This document shows positions 54,464-64,000 of a DNA stretch of 64,000 nt, in pieces. This DNA comes from Agaribacillus aureus (GTDB taxonomy: Bacteria > Bacteroidota > Bacteroidia > Cytophagales > Cyclobacteriaceae), in assembly GCA_030442055.1 (NCBI GenBank), contig JAUJEB010000001.1, positions 1-64,000 of the forward strand. Reading direction: 5' to 3'. The notes beneath the pieces were generated by a model that made no database searches, was not told where the DNA came from, and saw only the letters and a list, made by a program, of their open reading frames with translations. Position numbers and translations under genes: made by a program. Position 1 is the stretch's first letter; each line of letters begins with the position of its first letter.

Positions 54464-57400
54464 ATGCATTCCATTTTAATTAAACAATTTATGCTAGCAT
54501 CAAAACGTCTGCTTTACATATTCGTAATCCAGGTTACTGCAGGTCAGTTATTGATGGCAAATGATTCTTCGGGCCAAAGCCTGGGAGATATTGATGTTAA
54601 CCTAAAAGCCAGGTCGCTGAAACTCGTAGAGATTTTTGAGGATATTGAGCGACAAACGGAATTTACTTTTTCCTATTCCAGTGAGGTTGAGGAGTCCAAA
54701 GAACGGATTTCTCTTACCGGAGGTCGTCAAAATCTCAGAAGCGCCCTGGAAGAAATTTCAAAAAAATCCCGCTTCAATTTTAAACGTATCAACAAAAACA
54801 TTTATGTCATAAAACGTCATGCAGGTACCCAGCCAAGTATTGAGGAACAACCTGCCGTATTGATTAAAGGGCGAATCATCGATGCCAAAACAAAGGAGGG
54901 GCTACCCGGGGTAAGTATCCTGGTTGACGGTGGGAGTACCGGCGCCATATCTGATGTAGAAGGCAAATATTCGGTAGAAGTTCCCGATGAAAATAGTGTT
55001 TTGATCTTTTCGTTCGTTGGATACATCACCGAGCGGGTCACCGTGGGCACCCAGACCGTAATCGATGTTAGCCTTGTTCCCGATGTAGTGCAAATGGATG
55101 AAATCGTCGTTACCGCTTTGGGAATAGAGCGAGAGAAAGAATCCCTCGGCTATGCTGTGCAGGAACTGGAAGGCGACGTGATCAACAACAGCAAAGTATC
55201 CAACTTTACCAATGCCCTTTCAGGAAAAGTAGCGGGACTGGAAATCAGGTCAAACGCCGGCGTCGGCAGCTCCACCAGGGTTATTTTAAGAGGGGAATCA
55301 ATACTTGCCCAAAACGGCAACCAGCCATTATTTGTGGTGGATGGCGTCCCCATTAGCAATGATATTACCAATACCTCTTCCGCGGACTATGGAAATGGAG
55401 CTGCAGAAATCAATCCATCTGACATACAGAGCGTTAACGTACTCAAGGGGCCTGCTGCAGCAGCACTGTATGGATCCCGCGCGGCAAAGGGGGCCATTAT
55501 CATTACTACAAAATCCGGAAAGCAAACGAAAGGAATCGGCATTGCCGTAAATTCATCGGTTACCTTTGAGGATATCCTGGTCATGCCAAAATTTCAGGAT
55601 GAATTTGGTCAGGGATCAAATGGTTTATTTGAAGGCTCAAACTTTGGTTACCAGGGAAACCTGGATCTTTATCCAAATGGCGTTCAGGACGGCTATGACG
55701 AAAGCTGGGGACCCCGGTTGAATTTCGGTCCTAACAGGGCCCAGTTTGACTCTCCCACCACTGGTGGTTTTAGGGGAGCTGATGTTCATTTGAGAAACCG
55801 TGGAGACATCATTCCTACTCCCTGGGTATCAAACCCTGATAACGTAGACGACTTTTTTGAGCTGGGGCGAACCCTGCAAAACAGCATTGCTGTAACAGGT
55901 GGGAATGAGAAAGGCAATATTCGTTTAGGATATACCAATTTCGACCAAAAAGGCATTGTGCCCAATAATGATTTAAAGCGGAATACCATCGCCTTAAACA
56001 CAGGCTACGCGCTCTCCAAAAAGCTCAGAGCTGACCTGAAAATGAACTATATCAAAACCGAAAGTACCAACCGGCCCGACCAGGGGTACGGCCGAAACAC
56101 ACCCATGTATTTTATACTGTGGATGGGCCGGCAGGTGAATATGAATAGTATGCGGGATTACTGGCAGCCCGGGCTGGAAGGATTACAGCAGTTCCAGTAC
56201 AACTATGGGGAGAATCACAATAACCCCTTTTTCTACCAATACGAAAATACCAGTTCGCAAACTAAAGATCGCATTTTAGGAAATGTTTCACTCAAATATG
56301 ACTTCAATGATCATTTGAGCCTAATGGTCAGAACAGGTACCGACTGGTACTACGACTCCCGCCCCATTAGACATGCCGTAAGTACAGTAGGGAGAGAAAA
56401 GGGGCGATACGAGGTAGTAGATATCAATTTTGAGGAGCGGAACTCGGATTTCCTGCTGAAATACGATCTGAAAAGCGATGGAAAAATCGGTTTGATTGCA
56501 TCAGTTGGAGGTAACAGGATGGACCAAAAAGGGCGTACCATCTCAACAGTGGCACCAGAGCTGAATTTCCCGGGCATCTACAGCCTCTCGAATTTCGCCT
56601 CACCGCTGGTCGTCAATGAAAATGTATTCGAAAAACGGATTAATAGTTTATACGGTCTGGTACAGCTGGATTACAATAACATAGTTTTCCTGGACATTAC
56701 GGGACGAAACGATTGGTCCAGCACCTTACCCAATGGCAATAACTCCTACTTCTACCCTTCCGTGTCTGCCAGCGTATTGTTTGATCAGGTGTTCACCATG
56801 CCGCAGATTGTTAACATGGCAAAACTCAGGTTGGGTGTGGCCCAGGTAGGTAATGATACCTCTCCCTATAATTTATTGAACACTTTTGGATTTGAAAACC
56901 CCTGGGGATCGATGTTGGCAGTTTCCGAATCTTCAGGTTTAAAAAACCCACAACTCAAGCCAGAATCGGTGACTACTTACGAGGCGGGGCTTGACCTGGC
57001 ATTCTTCAATAACCGGCTGGGCCTTGACTTGACCTATTACTATATCAGTACAAAGGATCAAATCATACCGATACCCATCACCGAGACCACAGGTTATACG
57101 TCCAGGATTATCAATGCCGGCGAAATTACGAATAAGGGAATTGAAATCATGCTTAACGCCACTCCTGTTCAACTCAATAATGGCTTTCGCTGGGATATCA
57201 TCGTTAACTTTGCAAAAAATACCAACAAGGTTGTTCAACTGGCAGATGACATCAGTGCCATTGTCATTTCAAGCCCCGGCGAAGAGGCGACCGTCGAGGC
57301 AAGAGTCGGTGGAGAAATGGGCGCATTATACGGACCGGGTTTCGAAAGAGTACCTTCCGGCCCTATGGCAGGAGAAATAATAATCGGCACCAACGGCCAG

Positions 57401-58051
57401 CCCATCAAAACCACAAATCCCATCTATCTAGGCAACTATAATCCGGATTGGACAGCAGGGCTTTCAAACTCATTTTCTTATAAGGGCTTATTTCTCAATG
57501 TTTTATTTGATACGCGGCAGGGAGGAAAATTCATTTCCAGGTTTTATAACAAAGCCATGGGCGCCGGCATATTGGAGGAATCAGCCATAGAGCGGGCTGC
57601 CCGGGAGCCGGGAACGGAATATGATGTCGACTATTATCTGGCAGGAGCCGCACAGATCATGGATGCGGAAGGCAACGTGACAGGTTACGAACAAAATTTA
57701 ACCAGTACCGATGGCACTGCCAGTGAAGGTATCTACGGTACCAGCGCCCGAAATTATTATAAACGATACCACGATCACAACTCAGAATCTCAACTATTCG
57801 ATGCCTCTTTCATCAAACTGCGAGAGTTATCCCTGGGTTACACGCTTCCCAATAAGTTGTTTGGCAATTCAGGTTTCAGCGACGTGAGGGTTTCATTTGT
57901 TGGCAGAAACCTGGCATTGTGGACCGACAATCAACATTTTGACCCCGAAGCATCTATGGCCACCACAGGCGGCGGACTGGCGCCTGGATTTGAGAACATG
58001 AGCCTCCCCTCTACCAGAAGCTGGGGCTTCAATCTAAGTTTTAAACTGTAA
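54464..58051 (+). CDS. SusC/RagA family TonB-dependent receptor with STN domain
   Basis: 1195 residues. Signal region about 1-38, STN domain about 45-118 (SLKLVEIFEDIERQTEFTFS), carboxypeptidase-regulatory-like domain about 130-215 (IKGRIIDAKTKEGLPGVSIL), TonB-box-like MDEIVVTALGIE, plug with IQSVNVLKGPAAAALYGSRA, and a beta-barrel ending in SWGFNLSFKL. The MDEIVVTALGIEREKESLGYA form is typical of the SusC subgroup paired with SusD-like_2 lipoproteins, which is what follows. The N-terminal STN domain explains the sigma/FecR pair upstream. Substrate not known. Confidence 0.95.
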   Translation: MHSILIKQFMLASKRLLYIFVIQVTAGQLLMANDSSGQSLGDIDVNLKARSLKLVEIFEDIERQTEFTFSYSSEVEESKERISLTGGRQNLRSALEEISKKSRFNFKRINKNIYVIKRHAGTQPSIEEQPAVLIKGRIIDAKTKEGLPGVSILVDGGSTGAISDVEGKYSVEVPDENSVLIFSFVGYITERVTVGTQTVIDVSLVPDVVQMDEIVVTALGIEREKESLGYAVQELEGDVINNSKVSNFTNALSGKVAGLEIRSNAGVGSSTRVILRGESILAQNGNQPLFVVDGVPISNDITNTSSADYGNGAAEINPSDIQSVNVLKGPAAAALYGSRAAKGAIIITTKSGKQTKGIGIAVNSSVTFEDILVMPKFQDEFGQGSNGLFEGSNFGYQGNLDLYPNGVQDGYDESWGPRLNFGPNRAQFDSPTTGGFRGADVHLRNRGDIIPTPWVSNPDNVDDFFELGRTLQNSIAVTGGNEKGNIRLGYTNFDQKGIVPNNDLKRNTIALNTGYALSKKLRADLKMNYIKTESTNRPDQGYGRNTPMYFILWMGRQVNMNSMRDYWQPGLEGLQQFQYNYGENHNNPFFYQYENTSSQTKDRILGNVSLKYDFNDHLSLMVRTGTDWYYDSRPIRHAVSTVGREKGRYEVVDINFEERNSDFLLKYDLKSDGKIGLIASVGGNRMDQKGRTISTVAPELNFPGIYSLSNFASPLVVNENVFEKRINSLYGLVQLDYNNIVFLDITGRNDWSSTLPNGNNSYFYPSVSASVLFDQVFTMPQIVNMAKLRLGVAQVGNDTSPYNLLNTFGFENPWGSMLAVSESSGLKNPQLKPESVTTYEAGLDLAFFNNRLGLDLTYYYISTKDQIIPIPITETTGYTSRIINAGEITNKGIEIMLNATPVQLNNGFRWDIIVNFAKNTNKVVQLADDISAIVISSPGEEATVEARVGGEMGALYGPGFERVPSGPMAGEIIIGTNGQPIKTTNPIYLGNYNPDWTAGLSNSFSYKGLFLNVLFDTRQGGKFISRFYNKAMGAGILEESAIERAAREPGTEYDVDYYLAGAAQIMDAEGNVTGYEQNLTSTDGTASEGIYGTSARNYYKRYHDHNSESQLFDASFIKLRELSLGYTLPNKLFGNSGFSDVRVSFVGRNLALWTDNQHFDPEASMATTGGGLAPGFENMSLPSTRSWGFNLSFKL

Positions 58052-58064
58052 TTCATACCCGTGA

Positions 58065-59579
58065 ATGATGAAAAAGATATTTAACAAATCGATACTACTG
58101 GTTGTCATATTGAATCTGATGGCTATCGGTTGTACAGAGGATTTTGAAGAGATTAATACAAATCCCAACCAACCCGACCAACTCTCCAATCCTGGGTTGT
58201 TGTTACCTGAGATCGTAAGAGCATCAATGGACGATTATTATACCGGCTCATGGCGGAGGGGCAATGTGGTTGCCGATTATCTGGCCAATCAATTTGTCAG
58301 TGCTTTTGACTGGACACCCGCCGATGCATCGGAATACTTTCTATGGGGATTTTACGGTCATATGCGTAACGTAAATACACTTTATGAACTCGCGGTGGCA
58401 CAAGGACATGAAAACTACCAGGGCATAGCTTTGGTTTATAAATCATTTATGTTTCAAAACCTTACCGACGTGTACGGCGACATTCCATATTCCCAGGCAA
58501 CCCAGGCGAAAAGTAATGTCAACTTTCCGGAATATGACCGTCAGGAAGATATTTATACAGGTATCCTGGCAGATCTTGAATCAGCCAACCAATTATTAAG
58601 ACCTGAAAACGGATCCGTGACAGGTGACATTCTTTACTTCGGAGACGTATCCAAATGGCGAAAATTCGCTAATTCATTAAGATTAAGATGTTTGCTGCGC
58701 ATTTCGGGAAGAAAAGATACCTCATCCGATATCGCCAGAATCGTTAACAACCCAGGCGAGCATCCCATCTTTGAAAGTAATGATGATCAGGCAGCCTTGC
58801 AATATCTGGACGAATTGGGCAATGAATTTCCACGATATCGGGCCACCAATTATGCCAGCAGCACCAGGGCTTCCGAAAGCATGGTAGAGCGCTTCAAGGC
58901 TATGAACGACCCGAGATTATTTGTCTTCGCCCAACCTACTCCTGCAACTTCGGGTAGTACAAATCCGGAATACCTGGGGGTCCCCAATGGCATTGCCAAT
59001 GAAGATCTTTACAATGGCGGTCAGGCCAACCAGTCACCTCCGGGGCTGCTGTGGGCTTCTGTTTCCTGGGACGAAGAATTGTCCTCTCCTACTGCCGCTC
59101 AATCATTATTGATGACCTATTCCGAATTACAATTCATTTTGGCAGAATCCGCAGAAAAAGGATGGATATCCGGAGATGCGGCCGGGTATTATAATGAAGG
59201 TATCGCCAGTCACTTTGAATACTATGCAAGCCGCATACCTGATAATTATACCTTTCCCACAGCTGCTGACGTTATTGCCCCCCCGTCTTACTACACCCAG
59301 GATGCAGTAAGCTACACAGGCACCCAGCAGGAAAAGTTGAATAAAATCTGGTACCAGAAATGGGTGGCCCTGTTCAACTCCGGTTACGAAGGATGGTCGC
59401 ACTGGCGACGAACCGGTGTTCCAGCCATTCAGGCAGGTCCAAATAGCCTTGGATTCGTACCGGTCAGGCACCTGTATCCGCTTACCGAACAAAACCTGAA
59501 TAAAGCCAATTACGATGCTGCTGTTGCCAGACAAGGGGCTGATAACACACAAACCAGGGTCTGGTGGGACGTCGATTAA
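58065..59579 (+). CDS. SusD-like_2/SusD-RagB family outer-membrane lipoprotein
   Basis: 504 residues, partner of the SusC encoded 13 nt upstream. Lipoprotein signal MMKKIFNKSILLVVILNLMA then IGC, with acidic residues after Cys. The N-terminus EDFEEINTNPNQPDQLSNPG and the segment FQNLTDVYGDIPYSQATQAK are characteristic of the SusD-like_2 group. The C-terminus contains KIWYQKWVALFNSGYEGWSH, the conserved end helix. It shows little resemblance to the SusD at 3500-5023, so the two loci are not recent duplicates. Confidence 0.93.
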   Translation: MMKKIFNKSILLVVILNLMAIGCTEDFEEINTNPNQPDQLSNPGLLLPEIVRASMDDYYTGSWRRGNVVADYLANQFVSAFDWTPADASEYFLWGFYGHMRNVNTLYELAVAQGHENYQGIALVYKSFMFQNLTDVYGDIPYSQATQAKSNVNFPEYDRQEDIYTGILADLESANQLLRPENGSVTGDILYFGDVSKWRKFANSLRLRCLLRISGRKDTSSDIARIVNNPGEHPIFESNDDQAALQYLDELGNEFPRYRATNYASSTRASESMVERFKAMNDPRLFVFAQPTPATSGSTNPEYLGVPNGIANEDLYNGGQANQSPPGLLWASVSWDEELSSPTAAQSLLMTYSELQFILAESAEKGWISGDAAGYYNEGIASHFEYYASRIPDNYTFPTAADVIAPPSYYTQDAVSYTGTQQEKLNKIWYQKWVALFNSGYEGWSHWRRTGVPAIQAGPNSLGFVPVRHLYPLTEQNLNKANYDAAVARQGADNTQTRVWWDVD

Positions 59580-59664
59580 TTAATGACATAAATAGTATTA
59601 GTCCATGGTATAAATGCTGGATCTATTTTGCCATGCCTTACCTGGGCCTGAATCATACCTCCTC

Positions 59665-59847
59665 GTCCTCCGACAGTAGCGCTGCCCTCTTTCGCAAAGG
59701 CTTTAGCCGTTGGAAAACACTTCGACAAAAGTTTAGGAGCGCACAAAGGAAGGTTAAACTGAAGACTAAAGAAATTTAACATGAAACCGAGCATGACTTA
59801 ATCGATATATGGGGCAAAGATTTAAATATGCGAGGTTCCATGTGACC
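59665..59847. repeat. Composite dispersed repeat, copy 2
   Basis: 59780-59847 is the inverted counterpart of the two ends of 29593-29724, joined here by only 7 bp (CATATAT on the reverse strand), while 59665-59730 resembles the GC-rich middle of that copy in direct orientation. It occupies most of the 269-bp gap between the SusD-like gene and the LamG-repeat gene. No gene is supported in this gap. Confidence 0.55.
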
Positions 59848-59848
59848 A

Positions 59849-62800
59849 ATGAAAATGAATTATAAACACATGAAAAAGATAATATACTTATTAACATTGG
59901 CGCTGGCAATTCTTGGAAAAGGATACGCCCAAGGTCCGGTGGTCTTTTTACCACTTGACAACAGCCTTAATGATTATAGTGGCAACGGGCTACATGCCAC
60001 TGATGCCGGTTCAGAGGCCACTACATTTGTTAGCGATGCCGAACGCGGTAGTGTTGCATTTTTTGCGGAAGCTGCCCATGCCCAGCTACCCGTTGATGCA
60101 AAATTGAATTTTGGAACCGGTGATTTCAGTGTCGCATTCTGGATTAAAATTGACAATGCCCCCGGCAGTGATCCCGCTATTTTAAGCAACAAGGACTGGG
60201 GAAGCGGCGGCAACCCCGGGTTTCTGATTGCCCTCGACGGCGCAGACGATCCCGCCAACCAACATATGTGGACATCCAACATCGCGGATGGGACAGCCAG
60301 GTTGGATTGGGATGCCGATGACAATGCCACACCTAACCTCGTGGATGGCACCTGGCACTTTGTAGTCGTGTCTTATGACAGAGATGCCACCATGAATGTA
60401 TACTTTGATGGTATACTGAAGCAAAGCGACCCGGAGGCCGACTCCAAAGACATGACGCTGGTTCCAGGAGATATCAGCGGCCACGGTTTACCGATCACAA
60501 TCATGCAGGATGGCACAGGCGCTTATGGCGCTGATTTTGCCGCTTTTTTGGATGAAATTTATATCTACGACAGGGTTCTTGAACCTTCGGAAGTAAGTGA
60601 TCTTAAGTCCTTTGGTCTCAATCCGGCGCAAGATGTGGTGCTGGGCGCTGACGTATATCTCCCATTTGACGGAAACCTGAATGATGCAAGTGGTAACGAT
60701 CTTCATGCCACCGATGCCGGCACCACTCCTACCGGCTTTGTAGATGATCCCGAGCGAGGAATGGTAGGGCATTTTCCGGTGGACGCGCATGCCCAGCTAC
60801 CCCTGGACCCTGCATTGGACATCAGCACAGGAGATTTTAGTGTGGCTTTCTGGATCAAAGTCGATGTCGCTCCTGAAAGCGATCCGGCCATTCTTAGTAA
60901 CAAAGATTGGGGAAGTGGCGGTAACCCGGGCTTCCTGATCGCGTTGGATGGCGCTAACGATCCCGATAATCAGCATATGTGGACCTCCAATATCGCGGAT
61001 GGTACTGCCAGGCTGGACTGGGATGCCGACGATAACCAAACTCCCAACCTGGTAGATGCCACCTGGCATCATGTTGCCGTCACCTACGACCGGGATGCCA
61101 CCATGAATGTTTACTTTGATGGTATACTGAAGCAAAGCGACCCGGAGGCCGACTCCAAAGACATGACACTGGTTCCAGGAGATATAGGCGCTGGCAATCT
61201 TCCCATTACTATTATGCAAGACGGAACCGGGGCCTACGGTGCAGACTTTGAGGCATATATTGACGAAGTGCGGGTGTGGAACGGTGAAGTATTAACCGCC
61301 GAGAAAGTGGTACAAGCCATGAATGCCAAAGCCGGTGTTGACCAATCTTACGATGCCGATGTATATCTGCCTTTGGATACGGATTTGAATGACGCCAGTG
61401 GTAACAGTTTGCATGCTACCGATGCTGGCAGTGAAGCCACCGTCTTCGAGACAGATCCTGAAAGAGGTCAGGTGGCCAAGTTTCCTTTGGCCGCTCATGC
61501 CCAGCTACCAGTTGATCCAAAATTAAATCTGGGAACGGAAGATTTCAGCGTGGCATTTTGGATAAAGGTCGACGATACAAATCCACCCGAAAGCGACCCA
61601 TCAATTCTTAGTAACAAAGACTGGGGAAGTGGCGGTAACCCGGGCTTCCTCATTGCCCTCGACGGTGCCAATGATCCGGCAAACCAGCATATGTGGACAT
61701 CGAATATCGCCGATGGCACCAGCCGCCTGGATTGGGACGCTGACGACAATCAGACCCCCAACCTTGTGGATGGCAACTGGCATTTCGTGGTGGTCACCTA
61801 TGACCGTGATGCTACTATGAATGTATATTTCGATGGTGATTTAAAACAGACAGACCCGGAAGCCGATTCCAAGGACATGACCCTGGTTCCCGGCGACATG
61901 AGTGCCCATGGACTGCCAATTACCATCATGCAGGACGGAACCGGGACCTACGGCGCTGATTTTGAGGCCTGGATGGACGATGTCAGGATCTGGGTAGGAA
62001 CCGTGGTCTCACCCACCGAGGTTTTTAACATGTTCAAATACCAGGAAGCTGTCCCTGAAAGTGATCAGGCTTATGGCGCAGACGTTTATCTGCCGCTGGA
62101 TGAGGACCTGAAAGATCAAAGCGGCAATGGTGTAGACGCGATGAGTGCCGGCACGGAAGAGATTAAATTTGTGGAAGATACGCAAAGAGGCCTGGTAGCG
62201 GAGTTCCCGTCGGCCGCTCATGCACAATTCCCTGATCATTCCTTGCTGGATTTTGGAACAGATGATTTTACGGTTTCATTCTGGGTAAAAATAAGTGCGG
62301 ACGTACTGGTGCCAAGCGATCCCGTGATTCTTGGCAATAAAGATTGGGGCAGTGGTGGAAACCCGGGTTTCCAAATTGGGCTGGATGGTGCAGATGATGC
62401 TGCAGCACACTTATGGACTGTCAACGTGGCGGACGGTACCGGCCGGCTGGATTGGGATGCCGACGACAACCAGACACCCAACCTGAAAGACGGCAACTGG
62501 CATTTTGTGGCGGTGGCATTCGATAGAGATGCCACCATGAATGTCTACCTGGATGGTATTTTAAGACAAACTGACCCGGAAGCCGATTCCAAGGATATGA
62601 CGCTCATTCCGGGTGATTTAAATGCAGCCGGCTTGCCCCTGACCATCATGCAGGATGGAACAGGCGCGTATCCCGCAGATTTTGAGGCCAGAATAGATGA
62701 CATCAGGATCTGGAAGGGTAAAGTACTGACTGCCAACGAGGTGTCAGAGATCTTTAGCCCTGAAGACAAGCCTTATGAGTCAATCGTATTTCTTCCTTTA

Positions 62801-63793
62801 AACAACAACCTTTTTGACTTCAGCGGCAATAACCTGCATGCAGCTGACAAAGGAACTGAAGAAACAAAATTTGTAAAAGATACCAAAAGAGGCGATGTGG
62901 CGGAATTCCCGATTGCTGCGCACGCGCAATTCCCTATCGATCCGAGGCTTGATTTTGGCACAGAAGATTTCAGTGTTGCCTTCTGGATCAGGATCAACCC
63001 CAATATCGACATCCCCGGAGATCCGGTAATATTGGGGAACAAAGATTGGGGCAGCGGTGGAAATCCCGGATTTCAAATTGGCCTGGACGGTGCAGATGAT
63101 CCATCTGCTCATCTTTGGACAGTCAATGCCGCTGACGGTACCGGCCGGCTGGATTGGGATGCCGATGATAATCAGACACCCAATTTAAAAGATGGAGAAT
63201 GGCACCTCGTCGCCGTTGCCTTCGATCGCGACGCTACCATGAACGTTTATTTTGACGGCGAATTGCGACAAACAGATGTTGAACAGGATTCCAAAGACAT
63301 GACCTTAATGCCTGCGAGCATCAGCGCTGCCGGTTTACCGCTAACCATCATGCAGGACGGGACAGGAGCTTATGGCAATGATTTTTCCGCCTTGCTGGAC
63401 AACATCCGCGTTTGGGACCGGGTGATTACCGATGCCGAAGTATCCGAAATATTCAGCGAAGACAAGGGCAGTAACATCGGTGATGGAGAAACAGGCATTG
63501 TGCTTTCAATTGACGATCCAAAAACCCCTCACGAAAACGCATTTACGACCTATCCCAATCCGGTTCGCGGTAACATCTCAAAGATCTCATTTTTCCTGGA
63601 AAGCCCTGCAAATATCAAATTGTCTGTTTATGATATCATGGGAAACCTGGTAAAAACGATGATCAATGAACCAATGTCAGGTGGCAATCATACCATTGAG
63701 TGGGATACGACCCATCAGCCCAAGGGTATGTACTTCTACCGAATTGAAAGCAATCACTTCAACAGAACCCTACGTGTAATCCTGAATAGATAG
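59849..63793 (+). CDS. Five-fold LamG (concanavalin A-like) repeat protein with type IX secretion signal
   Basis: 1314 residues from 59849; the ATG at 59870 is an equally good start, giving a signal peptide MKKIIYLLTLALAILGKGYA. Five units of about 230 residues each open with VFLPLDNSLND-like strands and contain the same core: DFSVAFWIKI, NKDWGSGGNPGF, LDWDADDN-TPNL, DRDATMNVYFDG, DSKDMTLVPGD, TIMQDGTGAYG. Units 1-3 share QHMWTSNIADG while units 4-5 share AHLWTVN-ADG. The last 80 residues are a T9SS type A sorting domain (YPNPVRGN, KLSVYDIMGNLVKTM, NHTIEWD, GMYFYRI), so it is secreted and attached to the surface. LamG domains bind glycans; it is probably the cargo partner of this SusCD locus. 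Confidence 0.93.
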   Translation: MKMNYKHMKKIIYLLTLALAILGKGYAQGPVVFLPLDNSLNDYSGNGLHATDAGSEATTFVSDAERGSVAFFAEAAHAQLPVDAKLNFGTGDFSVAFWIKIDNAPGSDPAILSNKDWGSGGNPGFLIALDGADDPANQHMWTSNIADGTARLDWDADDNATPNLVDGTWHFVVVSYDRDATMNVYFDGILKQSDPEADSKDMTLVPGDISGHGLPITIMQDGTGAYGADFAAFLDEIYIYDRVLEPSEVSDLKSFGLNPAQDVVLGADVYLPFDGNLNDASGNDLHATDAGTTPTGFVDDPERGMVGHFPVDAHAQLPLDPALDISTGDFSVAFWIKVDVAPESDPAILSNKDWGSGGNPGFLIALDGANDPDNQHMWTSNIADGTARLDWDADDNQTPNLVDATWHHVAVTYDRDATMNVYFDGILKQSDPEADSKDMTLVPGDIGAGNLPITIMQDGTGAYGADFEAYIDEVRVWNGEVLTAEKVVQAMNAKAGVDQSYDADVYLPLDTDLNDASGNSLHATDAGSEATVFETDPERGQVAKFPLAAHAQLPVDPKLNLGTEDFSVAFWIKVDDTNPPESDPSILSNKDWGSGGNPGFLIALDGANDPANQHMWTSNIADGTSRLDWDADDNQTPNLVDGNWHFVVVTYDRDATMNVYFDGDLKQTDPEADSKDMTLVPGDMSAHGLPITIMQDGTGTYGADFEAWMDDVRIWVGTVVSPTEVFNMFKYQEAVPESDQAYGADVYLPLDEDLKDQSGNGVDAMSAGTEEIKFVEDTQRGLVAEFPSAAHAQFPDHSLLDFGTDDFTVSFWVKISADVLVPSDPVILGNKDWGSGGNPGFQIGLDGADDAAAHLWTVNVADGTGRLDWDADDNQTPNLKDGNWHFVAVAFDRDATMNVYLDGILRQTDPEADSKDMTLIPGDLNAAGLPLTIMQDGTGAYPADFEARIDDIRIWKGKVLTANEVSEIFSPEDKPYESIVFLPLNNNLFDFSGNNLHAADKGTEETKFVKDTKRGDVAEFPIAAHAQFPIDPRLDFGTEDFSVAFWIRINPNIDIPGDPVILGNKDWGSGGNPGFQIGLDGADDPSAHLWTVNAADGTGRLDWDADDNQTPNLKDGEWHLVAVAFDRDATMNVYFDGELRQTDVEQDSKDMTLMPASISAAGLPLTIMQDGTGAYGNDFSALLDNIRVWDRVITDAEVSEIFSEDKGSNIGDGETGIVLSIDDPKTPHENAFTTYPNPVRGNISKISFFLESPANIKLSVYDIMGNLVKTMINEPMSGGNHTIEWDTTHQPKGMYFYRIESNHFNRTLRVILNR

Positions 63794-63816
63794 TTTAATC
63801 TTATAAAAGTCAGAAA

Positions 63817-64000
63817 ATGAAAACAATTAATAGCTTAGTTATCGCCTTGTTACTTATGACTGCCGCCATAGTTTCTTCCTGTGACGAGAGTGGTGATCCC
63901 CAGGCAGATATTGAACTCAGTGAATCCCAGACGGCTTCCGTGTCTATGCGCGGAAAATGGGGACAGGCATCGGATCCGGTTTTGCCATTCGGCACAACTG
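63817..64000 (+). CDS. Lipoprotein, C-terminus cut by window edge
   Basis: Open frame from the ATG at 63817 to the window end. The N-terminus MKTINSLVIALLLMTAAIVS is followed by SC, the lipidated Cys at residue 22, and by acidic residues (DESGDPQADIE) as in surface lipoproteins of Bacteroidota. Only 61 residues are visible, too few for a family. It is 23 nt after the LamG protein gene and probably part of the same operon. Confidence 0.75.
   Translation, partial: MKTINSLVIALLLMTAAIVSSCDESGDPQADIELSESQTASVSMRGKWGQASDPVLPFGTT

Overview
The window comes from a member of the Bacteroidota, most likely a Cytophagales-type marine or soil bacterium. The evidence is two SusC/SusD loci, each with its own ECF sigma factor and FecR-type anti-sigma factor, a type IX secretion C-terminal signal, Bacteroidota promoter elements (TAnnTTTG) and A-rich ribosome-binding regions. 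Both ends cut genes. No rRNA, tRNA or CRISPR array was seen.

Layout. 1-10371 (minus): a SusC/SusD uptake locus read as sigma factor, FecR, SusC, SusD and a lipoprotein with FG-GAP/ASPIC repeats that runs off the left edge. 10372-16812: an accessory stretch holding a decayed tyrosine recombinase, a DUF1428 protein, a VPS10/BNR-repeat protein and a glycosidase-like protein, bounded by two diverged direct repeats. 16813-37813: a metal-homeostasis region. 38152-42506: an ABC-2 transporter/GldG/DUF4340 operon. 42730-48593: DinB-like protein, TAT-exported oxidoreductase, a REP-associated transposase between two REP palindromes, two tandem class III cyclase-like membrane proteins and an alpha/beta hydrolase. 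48721-49661: a tandem array of about 249-bp units. 49693-52131: two sugar-acid catabolism genes. 52620-64000: a second sigma/FecR/SusC/SusD locus with a five-LamG T9SS cargo protein and a cut lipoprotein.

The most interesting part is 16813-37813. A Fur-family regulator (zinc-type by context) sits beside a COG0523 zinc-chaperone-type GTPase. Three promoters share one architecture: a TATATTTG-like -7 element overlapped by a 15-bp palindrome (consensus TGCAAYAnTGTTGCR), with a second copy 36-39 bp further upstream. They drive (i) a 78-residue unknown ORF plus the GTPase, (ii) a 36-residue Cys/His peptide followed by a hairpin/T-run attenuator and two cytoplasmic proteins, one of them unrecognised, and (iii) a roughly 16-kb operon: TonB-dependent receptor, DUF4374-type surface lipoprotein, two paralogous ABC-2 transporters, a periplasmic M14/aspartoacylase-like enzyme, a MerC protein, a DUF5916 barrel and a MATE exporter. 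I infer a metal-starvation regulon that may make, export and recapture a peptide-derived or other metallophore; the chemistry is unknown.

A second notable item is the cyclase pair at 45517-47645. One copy has lost the first metal-binding Asp but keeps the Asn/Arg pair; the other keeps both Asp residues but has lost Asn and Arg. They look like the two complementary halves of an obligate heterodimer.
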